This document shows positions 17,056 through 26,529 of a stretch of 51,966 nucleotides of DNA, in pieces; the stretch's first letter is position 1, and each line of letters starts with the position of its first letter. Source of the DNA: Holophagales bacterium (GTDB taxonomy: Bacteria; Acidobacteriota; Thermoanaerobaculia; UBA5066). The notes beneath the pieces are model-generated. The model was not told where the DNA came from. It ran no database searches and was given only the letters and a program-made list of their open reading frames with translations. Location: positions 1 to 51,966 of the forward strand of contig JADJVF010000026.1 of the NCBI GenBank assembly GCA_016716705.1, given 5' to 3'. Made by a program: the position numbers and the translations under genes.

Positions 17056-20000
17056 GTGTCTCAGAGGATCGATTCCATCGTGCGCTCTGCGCGAGCGCTG
17101 GCCGACCCGGCGGCCCGCAGGGAGTTTCTCGACGAGGCCTGTCGCGACGACGAGGCGCTGAGAGCCCGCGTCGAGGCGAGCCTCCAGGCGGACGAACCGA
17201 CCGTTGACCACGCCTCGGCACCGGGCCCGATCTCGTCCGCCGAGACGCTCGCGGCGACCGGCGGCGTGCGAAAGGGACCGCTCCTCGAGGGGCCGGGCAC
17301 GCAGCTCGGTCCCTACCGGCTCCTGGAGAGGCTCGGGGAAGGCGGCTTCGGCACGGTGTTCCTCGCAGAGCAGGAGGAGCCGATCGTCCGGCGCGTCGCG
17401 GTGAAGATCCTGAAGCCCGGGATGGACACGCAGAAGGTCGTGACGCGCTTCGAGCTGGAGCGCCAGGCCCTCGCGATGATGGATCACCCCAACATCGCGC
17501 GCGTCATCGACGCGGGGGCGACGCCGACGGGGCGCCCCTTCTTCGTCATGGACCTGGTCGTGGGCGCGCCGATCTCGGAGTACTGCGACCGCAACGGGCT
17601 GTCGATCGAGGCGCGGCTCGAGCTCTTCGCCCAGGTCTGCAACGCCGTCCAGCACGCCCACACGAAGGGGATCATCCACCGCGACATCAAGCCGTCGAAC
17701 GTCCTCGTCTCGACCCACGACGGAAAGCCGCACGCCAAGGTCATCGACTTCGGCATCGCCAAGGCGATGGCGGACAGGCCTGCCGGAGAGACGCTCTTCA
17801 CCGTGGACGGGGCGATGATCGGGACCCCCGAGTACATGAGCCCGGAGCAGGCCGAGGGCTCGCTCGACATCGACACCCGCACCGACGTCTATTCCCTCGG
17901 CGTCCTCCTCTACGAGCTGCTGACCGGGTCGACGCCGTTCAGCACGCGCGAGCTGCAGGCCGCCGGGCTGGCCGAGGTACGGCGGATCATCCGCGAGGTC
18001 GACCCGCCGAAGCCCTCGACGCGCCTCGGCCACTCCGCCGACACGCTGGCGACCGCCGCGGCGAAACGGCAGACGGCCCCGAAACGCCTGTCGGCGATCG
18101 TCCGCGGCGAGCTCGACTGGATCGTCATGCGGGCGCTCGAGAAGGACCGGCAGAGGCGCTACCCGACGGCCAACGCCCTGGGAATGGACGTGCAGCGCTA
18201 CCTGGGCGGCGAGCCGGTGGTCGCGGCGCCACCGGGCGCGGCGTATCGCGTGGGCAAGTTCGTGAGACGCCACCGGGGCGGCGTCCTCGCAGCGTCGGCG
18301 GTCGCCGCGGCGCTCGTCGTCGGCGCCGTCGCCTTCGCCTGGCAGGCGAAGGTCGCGCGCGGCCAGCGCGACCGCGCAGTGGCGGCGGAATCGGAGTCCC
18401 GCAAGAGGGCCGAGGAGCTCCGGAAGGTCTCCGACTTCCAGGCGGCGATGCTCGCCCAGGTCGACCCGGCGACGGCGGGGCGGATGCTCACGAAGGAGGT
18501 CACGGAAGGGTTCGAGAAGGCCCTCGCGCAGGCCGGAGTGCCCGAGCGGGCCCGTGCGGTGCAGGTGGCGGGCTTCTCCGGGCAGTGGGGCCGCGTCAAC
18601 GCCACCGACGCGGCCCGCAACCTCATCGACCTCACGATCCTGAAGCCCGCGGTGAGGGCGATCGACGCGCGGTTCGCGGACCAGCCGGCCGTCGACGCGC
18701 AGCTCCGGCAGGTCCTCGCCGACCTCTACAAGTCGCTCGGCCTCTACGAGGCCGCGTGGCCGCTCCAGGAGCGCGCCCTCGAGACCCGCAGGCGCGTCCT
18801 GGGCGAGGAGCGCGAGGAGACTCTCCGGTCGCTCGGCGCCAGGGGCGACCTCCTGCGCGCGCAGGGGAAGCTGGCCGAGGCCGAGCCGGTCCTCAGGGAC
18901 GCGATGGAGAGGTCCCGCCGCGTCCTGGGCGCGCAGCACCCCTTCACGCTCGTGTCGACGAACAACCTCGGCTACGTGCTCACCTGCAGGGCCGGAACGC
19001 CGAGGCCGAGTCCCTCTGCCGCGAGGCGCTCGGGAAGATGCGGCGCGTCCTCGGCGACGACCACCGCGAGACCCTGACGACGCAGGGCAACCTGGCCCTC
19101 GTCCTGCAGGCGCTCGGCCGGCTGGAGGAGGCCGAGGCGGTCTATCGCGACTCCCTCGGACGGCATCGCCGGGCGCTCGGCGAGGAGGCTCCCGAGACCG
19201 TCATCGCGATCAGCAACCTCGGGAACCTGCTCCTCGCCCAGGGGCGGTTCGTCGAGGCCGAGCCGTTCCTGCGCGAGGCGCTGGAGAAGTTCCGGCGCGT
19301 GCTCGGCGAGGAGCACCCCGACACGATCGTGGCGATCAACAACCTGGGCTACGACCTGCAGTACCAGGGGAAGCTCGCCGAGGCGGAGCCTTACGAGCGC
19401 GAGGCGGTCGAGAAGAACCGGAGAGCGGTCGGCGCGGACCACCCGAACACGCTTGCGGCGATGAACAACCTGGCCCTCCTGCTGCAGGACCTCGGGCAGT
19501 ACGCCGAGGCCGAGCGGACCCTGCGCGAGGCGCTGGCAGCGCGCCGGCGGGTCCTCGGCGAGGAGCACCCCGACACCATCGCCACGCTCGGGAACCTCGG
19601 CCGCTTCCTGCAGGCCGTGGACCGGCTCGCCGAGGCGGAGCCCGTCCTCCGCGAGACCCTCGAGAAGAAGCGCCGCGTCCGCGGCGCCGATCACCCCGAC
19701 ACCCTCACGTCGATCAACAACTACGGGGTCGTCCTCGAGGCGATGGGGCGGCTGGCCGAGGCGGAGACGTACTACCGGGACGCGATGGAGAAGTGCCGGC
19801 GCGTCCTTGGCGAGGAGCATCCCAACACCTTCATCACGACGATCAACACGGGCGGCGTGTTGCAGGCCCAGGGCAGGAACGCCGAGGCCGTGAAGATCCT
19901 CGACGGCGTCGAGCCCGCGGCCCGCAACGCATTCACAGGTGCAAATGTCCGCTGGGTCGCCAAGCTCCTGACGAGGCGGGGCAGGGCCCGGACGGCCCTC

Positions 20001-20231
20001 GGCAACCTCGACGCCGCCGAGAAGGACCTCCTCGAGGCGTACCCCCTCTTCGTCTCGAGCCGCGGCGAGAAGCACAAGGAGACGCGGGAGTGCGTCCAGG
20101 CGCTGATCGAGCTCTACAAGGCCCGGCAGGCCACGGAGCCGGGTCGCGGCTACGACGTCAAGGCCGCGTCCTGGGCGGCGAAGCTCCGGCCCGCCCGTGC
20201 CGAAGGCGCATCGCTACATGGCCTGCCTTGA
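17056..20231 (+). CDS. Ser/Thr protein kinase with TPR repeats, one frameshift
   Basis: Corrected for one missing base at about 18979-18986, the gene encodes about 1058 residues. Order: a short helical N-terminus common to these kinases (DEACRDDEALRARVEA); a PknB-like kinase domain with glycine loop LGEGGFG (from residue 93), VAVKIL, HRDIKPSN (His208-Asp210) and DFGIA (Asp231); a single membrane helix at about 407-428; and a long outer domain of about ten 42-residue kinesin-light-chain-type TPRs (RRVLGEEHPDTI, NNLG). The outer TPRs probably sense a ligand or partner and the inner kinase signals. The GTG start at 17056 follows GGGAGG. Three consecutive in-frame checks across the break agree (VLT/LQGRNAEAE). 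Confidence 0.88.
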
Positions 20232-20292
20232 CGCGCGGGAGGGGCATTCCTATGCTTGACCGCGCGAGGCGACTGCTCGCGCCACGATCCGA

Positions 20293-20619
20293 GTGAAACG
20301 ACACCTCGCCCTCGCCATTCTGTTCGTCTTCGTCGTCGGTTCCGGCCTGGCGACTGCGGACGAGATCCTGCACTCCTCCGGACGGAACCATGCGGGTCCG
20401 GCAGACGCCGACTCGTGCCCCGACCCGGGGCCGGACGGCCAGCCCTGCGGTCCGACCTGCCTCTGCCTGTGCTGCCCGGGCCACGCCAGCGGCCTGGCCT
20501 TCTTCGTTCCAGGGCCTTCTGTCGGGATTCCCACCCCGACGTTGTTCGAGATCGAGGCTCACGACGACCTTCGTCCGAAGGGCGTCCTTCACAGCATCTT
20601 CCACCCTCCTCGCGCCTGA
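20293..20619 (+). CDS. Secreted Cys-rich small protein of the metal-efflux operon
   Basis: The 108-residue protein starts at GTG 20293 and has a clean signal peptide (about 1-22, VGSGLATA). The mature part has six cysteines at 42, 52, 56, 58, 60 and 61; the dense CGPTCLCLCCPGH cluster could bind soft or transition metals. His27, His33 and His64 lie close by. I do not recognise a named family. It stands 109 bp upstream of the czcC-like gene, on the same strand, which suggests a periplasmic metal chaperone or sensor for the efflux pump. The role is inferred from motif and position. Confidence 0.62.
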   Translation: MKRHLALAILFVFVVGSGLATADEILHSSGRNHAGPADADSCPDPGPDGQPCGPTCLCLCCPGHASGLAFFVPGPSVGIPTPTLFEIEAHDDLRPKGVLHSIFHPPRA

Positions 20620-20687
20620 GGCCCTCCTCTCGAGAGGCCGCCGGGGACGCCGTGCGATGCGCGCGGGTCCGGGCAAGGCGCAACCGC

Positions 20688-20706
20688 GACGCCCTTGAAG
20701 GGCGTC
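20688..20706 (+). promoter_or_regulatory. Inverted repeat before czcC-like gene
   Basis: GACGCCC and GGGCGTC form a perfect 7-bp stem around the loop TTGAA, just 22 bases before the czcC-like GTG. It could be an operator for a metal-responsive regulator or an RNA hairpin near the ribosome site. No regulator gene is in the adjacent sequence, so the role is open. Confidence 0.35.
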
Positions 20707-20728
20707 TCTGGAAAGCAGGAGTTCGAAG

Positions 20729-22039
20729 GTGCATTTCGTTCGCGTTCGAAGGTCCCGTTGGGGGCGCATCTGCCTCCTTGGGTTCGTTCTGTCGGCGGCA
20801 GGCTCGGCATCTGCAGGGCCAGGCCAGCTGGAATCCGTCACCACGCCGGCCAGTTCTCCTGAAGGAGCCTCCCCGGCGGTCCTCGAGCTGACCTGGCCGG
20901 ACGTCGTCCGGCTCGCCGAGACACACCCGCGGCTGGCGGCAGACAGACTGCAGGTCGAGGCGGCCCGCAGAGACGTAGACGCGACCGGCGCGATTCCCAA
21001 CCCCACCTTCGAAGCGGGGCTCGGCCGGGGCCGGGCGAGGGCCGGGGACGATTCGCGCAACGAGAGTGAGCTGGCGCTGAGCATTCCGTTCGGCTGGATC
21101 GCGCAACGCGGGTCGAAACTCGAGGCGGCGGGCGCCGAGGTCGACGTCGCCGTCGCGGAGGGTCGGTCTTCCCGGCGGGACGTCCTGCTCCGGCTTCGGA
21201 CGCTCTTCTGGAACCTGGCCTACGAACAGGCTCGCGTGGCGGTGCTCGAGACTCTCGAGGCGCAGACCTCGAAGCTGGCGCTGACCGTCAAGAGGCGTGT
21301 CGAAACCGGGGAGGTTCGCCCCGTCGAGGGGCCCCTGGTCGAGATCGAGCTCGAGAAGGTCACCAGCGACCTCGAGGCCGCGCGAACCCTGCTCCTGGCC
21401 CGACAGGCAGCGCTCGCGCGGTGGCTCGCGGTGCCGCGGGGCGGGAGGCTCGCGGCGGCCGCCGACCTGGGAGCGCTACCGGTCGTCATGGACCTCGAGG
21501 GGGCACTCGCCCGGGCCCGCGCGGCCGACCCCGGTCTGATGATCGCGAGTGCGCGCGCACGGGCCCTGACGGCAGACGTCAAGACCGAGCGCAGGGCCCC
21601 CATCCCTTCGTTTTCCCTGAGGGGCTTCGCCACGGACGAGCTGGACCGTCAGGCCTGGGGCGTCGGAATCGCCATCGACATCCCCGTCTGGAACTGGAAC
21701 TCGGGGCGCGTCGCCCAGGCCCGGGCGAAGCTCGCGGCCGGCAGCAGGCATGTCGAGGCCGCCGCGCTGGAGCTCGAAACGACCGTGATCGAGGCTCAGG
21801 CGGCCTGCAGCGCGTCCGTCGCGACGGCGACGCGGTTCCGGGACGACATCGTCCCTCGCTCCGAGACCGTCGCTTCCACCATGGAACGAACCTACCAGCT
21901 GGGAGAGGCGAGCCTTCTCCCGGTGATCGACGCCCGTCGAACCCTGCTCGACTCGCGCCGTCTCTGCCTGGCTGCGCTCGCGCAGGCCCAGCTCGACTGC
22001 AGCCGCCTCGGCGCCCTGGCCGGAGAGGAACTCCAATGA
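20729..22039 (+). CDS. czcC: TolC-family outer-membrane channel of metal RND pump (CzcC-like)
   Basis: The 436-residue protein has a signal peptide (about 1-31) and the two-fold repeated long-helix layout of outer-membrane efflux proteins (OEP). Visible segments are LTWPDVVRLAETHPRL, AARRDVDATGAIPNPTF and, in the second repeat, GEASLLPVIDARRTLLDSRR. CzcC-type channels span the outer membrane and dock on the CzcB adaptor. The GTG start at 20729 follows AGGAG with a seven-base spacer. Its stop overlaps the start of the adaptor gene (ATGA). The gene order C-B-A is the usual heavy-metal arrangement. Which metal is carried cannot be told from this gene. Confidence 0.85.
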   Translation: MHFVRVRRSRWGRICLLGFVLSAAGSASAGPGQLESVTTPASSPEGASPAVLELTWPDVVRLAETHPRLAADRLQVEAARRDVDATGAIPNPTFEAGLGRGRARAGDDSRNESELALSIPFGWIAQRGSKLEAAGAEVDVAVAEGRSSRRDVLLRLRTLFWNLAYEQARVAVLETLEAQTSKLALTVKRRVETGEVRPVEGPLVEIELEKVTSDLEAARTLLLARQAALARWLAVPRGGRLAAAADLGALPVVMDLEGALARARAADPGLMIASARARALTADVKTERRAPIPSFSLRGFATDELDRQAWGVGIAIDIPVWNWNSGRVAQARAKLAAGSRHVEAAALELETTVIEAQAACSASVATATRFRDDIVPRSETVASTMERTYQLGEASLLPVIDARRTLLDSRRLCLAALAQAQLDCSRLGALAGEELQ

Positions 22040-23361
22040 ACACCCGACAGCTCCCCTGCTTCCTTCTCGCGATGATCGTCCCGATCGCGGGCCCTTCCTG
22101 CGGGAAGGCCAGCCCCGCACCAGCGACCGCTGTCGTCGAGGACGAGGGCGGTGTCGACGTGGGCCACGCGGCGAGGGCCGAACCGACGGAGCTGTCGGAT
22201 CTCGACCGGCCGGTCGAGGAGCTCGTCACCCTCACCTGCGAGCACGAGAAGAAGACGTTCGAGTGCGACGAGTGTCGCTACGAGACGGGCTTCGTGCGTG
22301 CGCCCGCGAGCCTCGTGGAGGGCGGACTCGTCACGACGGTGAAAGCCGAGCGCAGGACGGTCGCCGTACCCGTGACGCTCACGGGGGAAGTGCGCTTCGA
22401 CGAGAGGCGTGTCGGCCACGTGAGCTCCCAGGTGGAGGGGATCGTCAAGAAGGCGCACGTCACGCTGGGCGACGAGGTCAGGAAGGGACAGCCGCTCGTC
22501 GAGATCGAGAGCGTTGCGGTCGGGGAGGCCCAGGCGGCCTGGCTGGAGGCTCGGAGCCTGCTCACGCTCGCCCGTCGCAACTTCGAGCGGCTGTCCGAGC
22601 TGCGAAAGGAGAACATCTCCTCCGAGAAGGAGAGCCTCCAGGCCCGGCAGGAGCTCGAAGCCGCCGAGATTCGCGCGGAGAACGCCCTGGGAAGACTGAC
22701 CCGCCTCGGCGCAAGCGCCGCCGACGCCCGCGCCCTCACCAGCGCCACGGCTGGCGGGCGCGTCGTGCTTCGCTCTCCGATGGACGGCCTGGTGTTGACC
22801 CTGCATGCCGTGCCGGGAGAAACGGCCAGGACCGACCAGCCTCTCGTCACCGTGGGCGACAACTCGACGGTCTGGGTCTGGGCGGACCTCTACGACCGGG
22901 ACCTTCCGTCGGTCGCTCGCGGCCAGGCGGCCCGAAGGCTCGAGGCGTCTGTTTCCGTCAAGGCTTACCCGGACGAGAAGTTTGCCGGGACCGTCGACCT
23001 CGTCACTCAGGCGATGGAGGAGTCCTCCCGCACCGTGAAGGTCCGCATCGAGGTCGACAACGAGGACGGACGCCTCCTCTCCGGCATGTTCGCCAACGTC
23101 GAGCTGTTCCTGCCGGGCGCCGATCAGGCGCTCGCGGTCCCCCGGAACGCCGTGCTCGAGGACGAAGGACGTTCCTTCGCCTTCGTTCATCACCGGGGCG
23201 ACACCTACGTCCGCCGGCCCGTCACTCTCGGACGGGTCTGGGCCGGATGGGTCGAAGTCACGAAGGGCCTCCAGCAGGGACAGGACGTCGTCGCCGAGGG
23301 AGCCTTCCTCATGAAGTCCGACGTCCTGCGCTCGAAGATGGGCGCGGGCTGCGCGGACTGA
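22036..23361 (+). CDS. czcB: RND periplasmic adaptor lipoprotein with N-terminal metal motif (CzcB-like)
   Basis: The 441-residue adaptor starts with a lipoprotein-type signal (IAGPSC, Cys22), followed by an N-terminal motif CEHEKKTFECDECRYE. There Cys68, His70, Cys77 and Cys80 could bind Zn or another soft metal; this is typical of heavy-metal adaptors such as CzcB. Then come the membrane-fusion domains: barrel-sandwich hybrid (QVEGIVKKAHVTLGDEVRKG), alpha-helical hairpin (about 170-240), and beta-barrel (GMFANVELFLPG). The C-terminus is MGAGCAD, with one Cys. It links the outer channel to the inner-membrane pump. It overlaps czcC by four bases and the pump gene starts 14 bp later. Confidence 0.88.
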   Translation: MNTRQLPCFLLAMIVPIAGPSCGKASPAPATAVVEDEGGVDVGHAARAEPTELSDLDRPVEELVTLTCEHEKKTFECDECRYETGFVRAPASLVEGGLVTTVKAERRTVAVPVTLTGEVRFDERRVGHVSSQVEGIVKKAHVTLGDEVRKGQPLVEIESVAVGEAQAAWLEARSLLTLARRNFERLSELRKENISSEKESLQARQELEAAEIRAENALGRLTRLGASAADARALTSATAGGRVVLRSPMDGLVLTLHAVPGETARTDQPLVTVGDNSTVWVWADLYDRDLPSVARGQAARRLEASVSVKAYPDEKFAGTVDLVTQAMEESSRTVKVRIEVDNEDGRLLSGMFANVELFLPGADQALAVPRNAVLEDEGRSFAFVHHRGDTYVRRPVTLGRVWAGWVEVTKGLQQGQDVVAEGAFLMKSDVLRSKMGAGCAD

Positions 23362-23375
23362 GGGGGGCGCGGACC

Positions 23376-26300
23376 ATGGAAATCGTCAAGGTCCTCCTGA
23401 AGAACCGGCTCCTGGTCCTCCTCGGCACCGTCCTCCTCATCGCCCTGGGCGTCGTCGCGTGGACGCGCCTGCCCATCGACGCATTTCCCGACGTGACCAA
23501 CACGCAGGTCATGATCCTGTCGAAGGCCCCCGGGCTCGCCGCCGTCGACGTCGAGCAGCGCGTGAGCTATCCCATCGAGCAGGTGATGCGTGGCCTGCCC
23601 CGCGTCGGGCAGGTCCGGTCCCTCTCGAAGGCCGGGCTCTCGCAGGTCGTGATCATCTTCGAGGACGGCGTCGACACCTACTGGACGAGGCAGGTCGTCT
23701 TCGAGCGGCTCAGCATGGCCCGCGAGCAGCTGCCCCCGGGCGTCGACCCCGAGCTGGGGCCACTCTCGACCGGGCTCGGGGAGATCTACCAGTACACCCT
23801 CGAGGGAGACGGCAAGAGCGCGATGGACCTGAGGACCGTCCAGGACTGGATCGTCTCGCCTCTTCTCAAACCCATTCCCGGCGTGAACGAGGTCAACAGC
23901 TTCGGCGGCGAGGTGAAGCAGTACCAGGTCCTCGTCTCGCCGGAGAAGCTCCTCAAGTACGACCTGACGGTGGGCGAGGTCGTGGAGGCGGTCGAGCAGG
24001 GGAACGCGAACGCGGGCGGCGGCGTCCTCGTGCGGGGCTGGGAGCAGCTCTACATGCGCGGCGTGGGGCTCCTGAAGGACGTTCCCGATATCGAGCGCAC
24101 CGTCCTCAAGGCCGTCGGCGGCGCCCCGGTCTACGTGCGGGACGTCGCCGACGTCGTCATCGGCGCCGAGCCCAGGCAGGGCGCGGTCTCGCGCGACGGG
24201 AAGGGCGAGGTCGTGGCGGGCATGATCATCATGCTCAAGGGCGCGAACTCGCAGGACGTCGTGAGCCGCGTCAAGGCCTCGATCGAGAAGGTGCGGAGCA
24301 CCCTGCCGCCGGGCGTCCGGCTCGACGTCTTCTACGACCGGACCTCGCTCATCGAGGCGTGCATCAAGACCGTGGTCGACGCCCTTCTCGAGGGCGGCAT
24401 CTTCGTCATCCTCATCCTCTTCCTGTTCGTCGCCGAGTTCCGTACGGCGCTCATCGTCGTCTTCTCGCTCCCCCTCACCTTCCTCGTCAGCTTCATCGTG
24501 ATGGGCTCGACCGGGATCTCCTCGAACCTCATGAGCCTGGGCGGCCTCGCGTTCTCCGTCGGGATGGTGGTCGACGCCTCCATCGTGGTCGTCGAGAACA
24601 TCCGACGACACCTCGCGCGCAGGACGGAGAAGGAGCACAAGCGGCGGATCGTCGCCGAGGCGCTGGTGGAGGTCGCGAGGCCGGTGGCGTTCTCGGTGAT
24701 CATCATCGCGATCATCCTGGTGCCGCTCTTCACGCTCCAGGGGGTCGAGGGGAAGATGTTCGCGCCGCTCGCGGCGACGATGCTCATCGCCCTCCTGATC
24801 TCCCTCGTGGTCGCGTTCACGGTCGTTCCCGTCCTCTCCGAGATCTTCCTGCAGCAGGTCCCCGAGAGGGAGTTCGGCTTCATCCGGCGCCTCCGCCAGG
24901 GATATTCACGGCTCCTCGGGCAGGCGGTGCGCCGTCCGGCGGTCACCCTCGGAATCTCGGTCGGGGTCCTCGTGGTGTCTCTCGCCCTGCTTCCGCTCAT
25001 GGGAACCGAGTTCATGCCACCCCTCGACGAGGGCTCCATCGCCGTCAACGTCGTCCGGCTCCCGAACGCCTCGCTCGAGGGCTCGGTCAAGGTCGCGCGG
25101 TTCATGGAGAAGCGCCTGCTCAGGTTCCCCGAAGTCGAGACCGTGGTCAGCAAGACCGGACGGGCGGAGATCTCGGAAGACCCCATGGGGCCCGAGCAGA
25201 CCGACGTCTTCATCATGCTGAAGCCCCGCAGGAAGTGGGGCACGGGCAGGGACAAGGTCGAGCTCGTCGAGGCGATCCAGAAGGACCTCTCCGAGATCCC
25301 GGGACTGCGCTTCTCGTTCTCGCAACCGATCGCGCTGCGCGTGAACGAGCTCATCTCCGGCGTCAAGAGCGACCTGGCGGTCAAGGTTTTCGGCCCCGAC
25401 CTCGAGGTCCTCAAGACCTTCGCAGACCGTGCCGCCGCCGAGCTGATGGGGATCGAGGGCGCCCGGGACGTGAAGATCGAGCAGGTCTCCGGCATGGCGC
25501 AGCTCGACGTCGTCATCGATCGCGAGGCCCTGGCCCGCCACGGCATCAAGATCGCGGAGGTCAACGCCACCATCGAGACGGCGGTCGCCGGGAGGCGCGC
25601 GACGACGTTGATCGAGGAGCAGCGCCGCTTCGCCGTCGTCGTTCGATTCCCGGAATCGGCCCGCACCGACATCCCCGCGCTCGAGCGGCTGCTCGTGCCG
25701 GCGCCGGGAGGGGAGCGGGTGCCGCTCGGGCAGCTCGCCCGGTTCGACGTCGTCGAGGCACCCGCGCAGGTGAGTCGCGAGAACGGCATGAGACGGGTCG
25801 TCGCCGAGGCCAACATCCGGGGCCGCGACCTGGGCGGCTTCGTCGCCGAGGCCCGGAAGCGGATGGCGCCCTTCGTGAAGCAGCTGCCATCCGGCTACTA
25901 CGTGGAGTACGGCGGCCAGTTCGAGAACCAGCAGCGCGCGATGCGGCAGCTCGCGATCGTCGTGCCCGTCGCGCTCGTCCTCATCGTGGTCCTGCTCTAC
26001 CTGGCGCTCGGGTCGGTCTGGAGCTCCCTGCTGGTTCTGCTCAACCTCCCGTTCGCGCTCGTCGGCGGGGTGATCGCCGTCATCGCCTTCCGGATGCCCG
26101 TCTCGGTCTCGGCGGCGGTGGCCTTCATCGTCCTGCTGGGTATCGCGGTGCAGAACGGCGTCGTCCTCGTCGCGTTCTTCCGTCAGCTCCGCGAACAGGG
26201 GGAGTCCGTCGCCGACACGGTGACGAAGGGCTGCGAGGTCCGGTTCCGCCCGCTCGTGATGACCGCACTGACGAGCTTCATCGGTCACCTCCCCATGCTC

Positions 26301-26474
26301 TATGCGACAGGCTCGGGCGCGGACATCCAGAAGCCGCTCGCCGTCGTCGTCATGGGCGGGCTCATCACCTCGACGATGCTCACGCTCCTCGTGCTTCCGA
26401 CCCTCTACACGCTGTTCGCGAGTCGCTTCGTCCCCGTGGACGCCCGGGCCGAGCTCCAGGAAACGGTCCAATAG
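23376..26474 (+). CDS. czcA: Heavy-metal RND efflux pump (CzcA/CusA family)
   Basis: The 1032-residue pump has the full RND plan: 12 membrane helices in two halves and two large periplasmic loops. It begins MEIVKVLLKNRLLVL and has IDAFPDVTNTQV and YPIEQVMRGLP, both typical of heavy-metal (HME) pumps. The proton-relay helix reads GMVVDASIVVVEN, with Asp400 and the following Glu; the first Asp of CzcA (DFG) is absent, so the motif differs from both CzcA and CusA. The gene uses proton influx to push divalent or monovalent metal out of the periplasm. The ATG at 23376 follows a GGGGGG-rich site. It is the last gene of the operon and is followed at once by a strong hairpin. Confidence 0.92.
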   Translation: MEIVKVLLKNRLLVLLGTVLLIALGVVAWTRLPIDAFPDVTNTQVMILSKAPGLAAVDVEQRVSYPIEQVMRGLPRVGQVRSLSKAGLSQVVIIFEDGVDTYWTRQVVFERLSMAREQLPPGVDPELGPLSTGLGEIYQYTLEGDGKSAMDLRTVQDWIVSPLLKPIPGVNEVNSFGGEVKQYQVLVSPEKLLKYDLTVGEVVEAVEQGNANAGGGVLVRGWEQLYMRGVGLLKDVPDIERTVLKAVGGAPVYVRDVADVVIGAEPRQGAVSRDGKGEVVAGMIIMLKGANSQDVVSRVKASIEKVRSTLPPGVRLDVFYDRTSLIEACIKTVVDALLEGGIFVILILFLFVAEFRTALIVVFSLPLTFLVSFIVMGSTGISSNLMSLGGLAFSVGMVVDASIVVVENIRRHLARRTEKEHKRRIVAEALVEVARPVAFSVIIIAIILVPLFTLQGVEGKMFAPLAATMLIALLISLVVAFTVVPVLSEIFLQQVPEREFGFIRRLRQGYSRLLGQAVRRPAVTLGISVGVLVVSLALLPLMGTEFMPPLDEGSIAVNVVRLPNASLEGSVKVARFMEKRLLRFPEVETVVSKTGRAEISEDPMGPEQTDVFIMLKPRRKWGTGRDKVELVEAIQKDLSEIPGLRFSFSQPIALRVNELISGVKSDLAVKVFGPDLEVLKTFADRAAAELMGIEGARDVKIEQVSGMAQLDVVIDREALARHGIKIAEVNATIETAVAGRRATTLIEEQRRFAVVVRFPESARTDIPALERLLVPAPGGERVPLGQLARFDVVEAPAQVSRENGMRRVVAEANIRGRDLGGFVAEARKRMAPFVKQLPSGYYVEYGGQFENQQRAMRQLAIVVPVALVLIVVLLYLALGSVWSSLLVLLNLPFALVGGVIAVIAFRMPVSVSAAVAFIVLLGIAVQNGVVLVAFFRQLREQGESVADTVTKGCEVRFRPLVMTALTSFIGHLPMLYATGSGADIQKPLAVVVMGGLITSTMLTLLVLPTLYTLFASRFVPVDARAELQETVQ

Positions 26475-26506
26475 GGACGCGGGGCGCCCGGAGGCGTCCC
26501 GCGTCC
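26475..26506. terminator. Terminator-like hairpin between convergent genes
   Basis: GGACGCGGG pairs with CCCGCGTCC, and the inner GCGCC and GGCGT arms extend the stem to 14 pairs (one G-U) around a CGGA loop. It begins at the base after the pump stop, and the convergent gene's stop is 24 bases beyond. There is no T run, so it may work as a rho-assisted or bidirectional terminator. Confidence 0.6.
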
Positions 26507-26529
26507 TGGGTTCCGGAAGGAGCCCGGCT

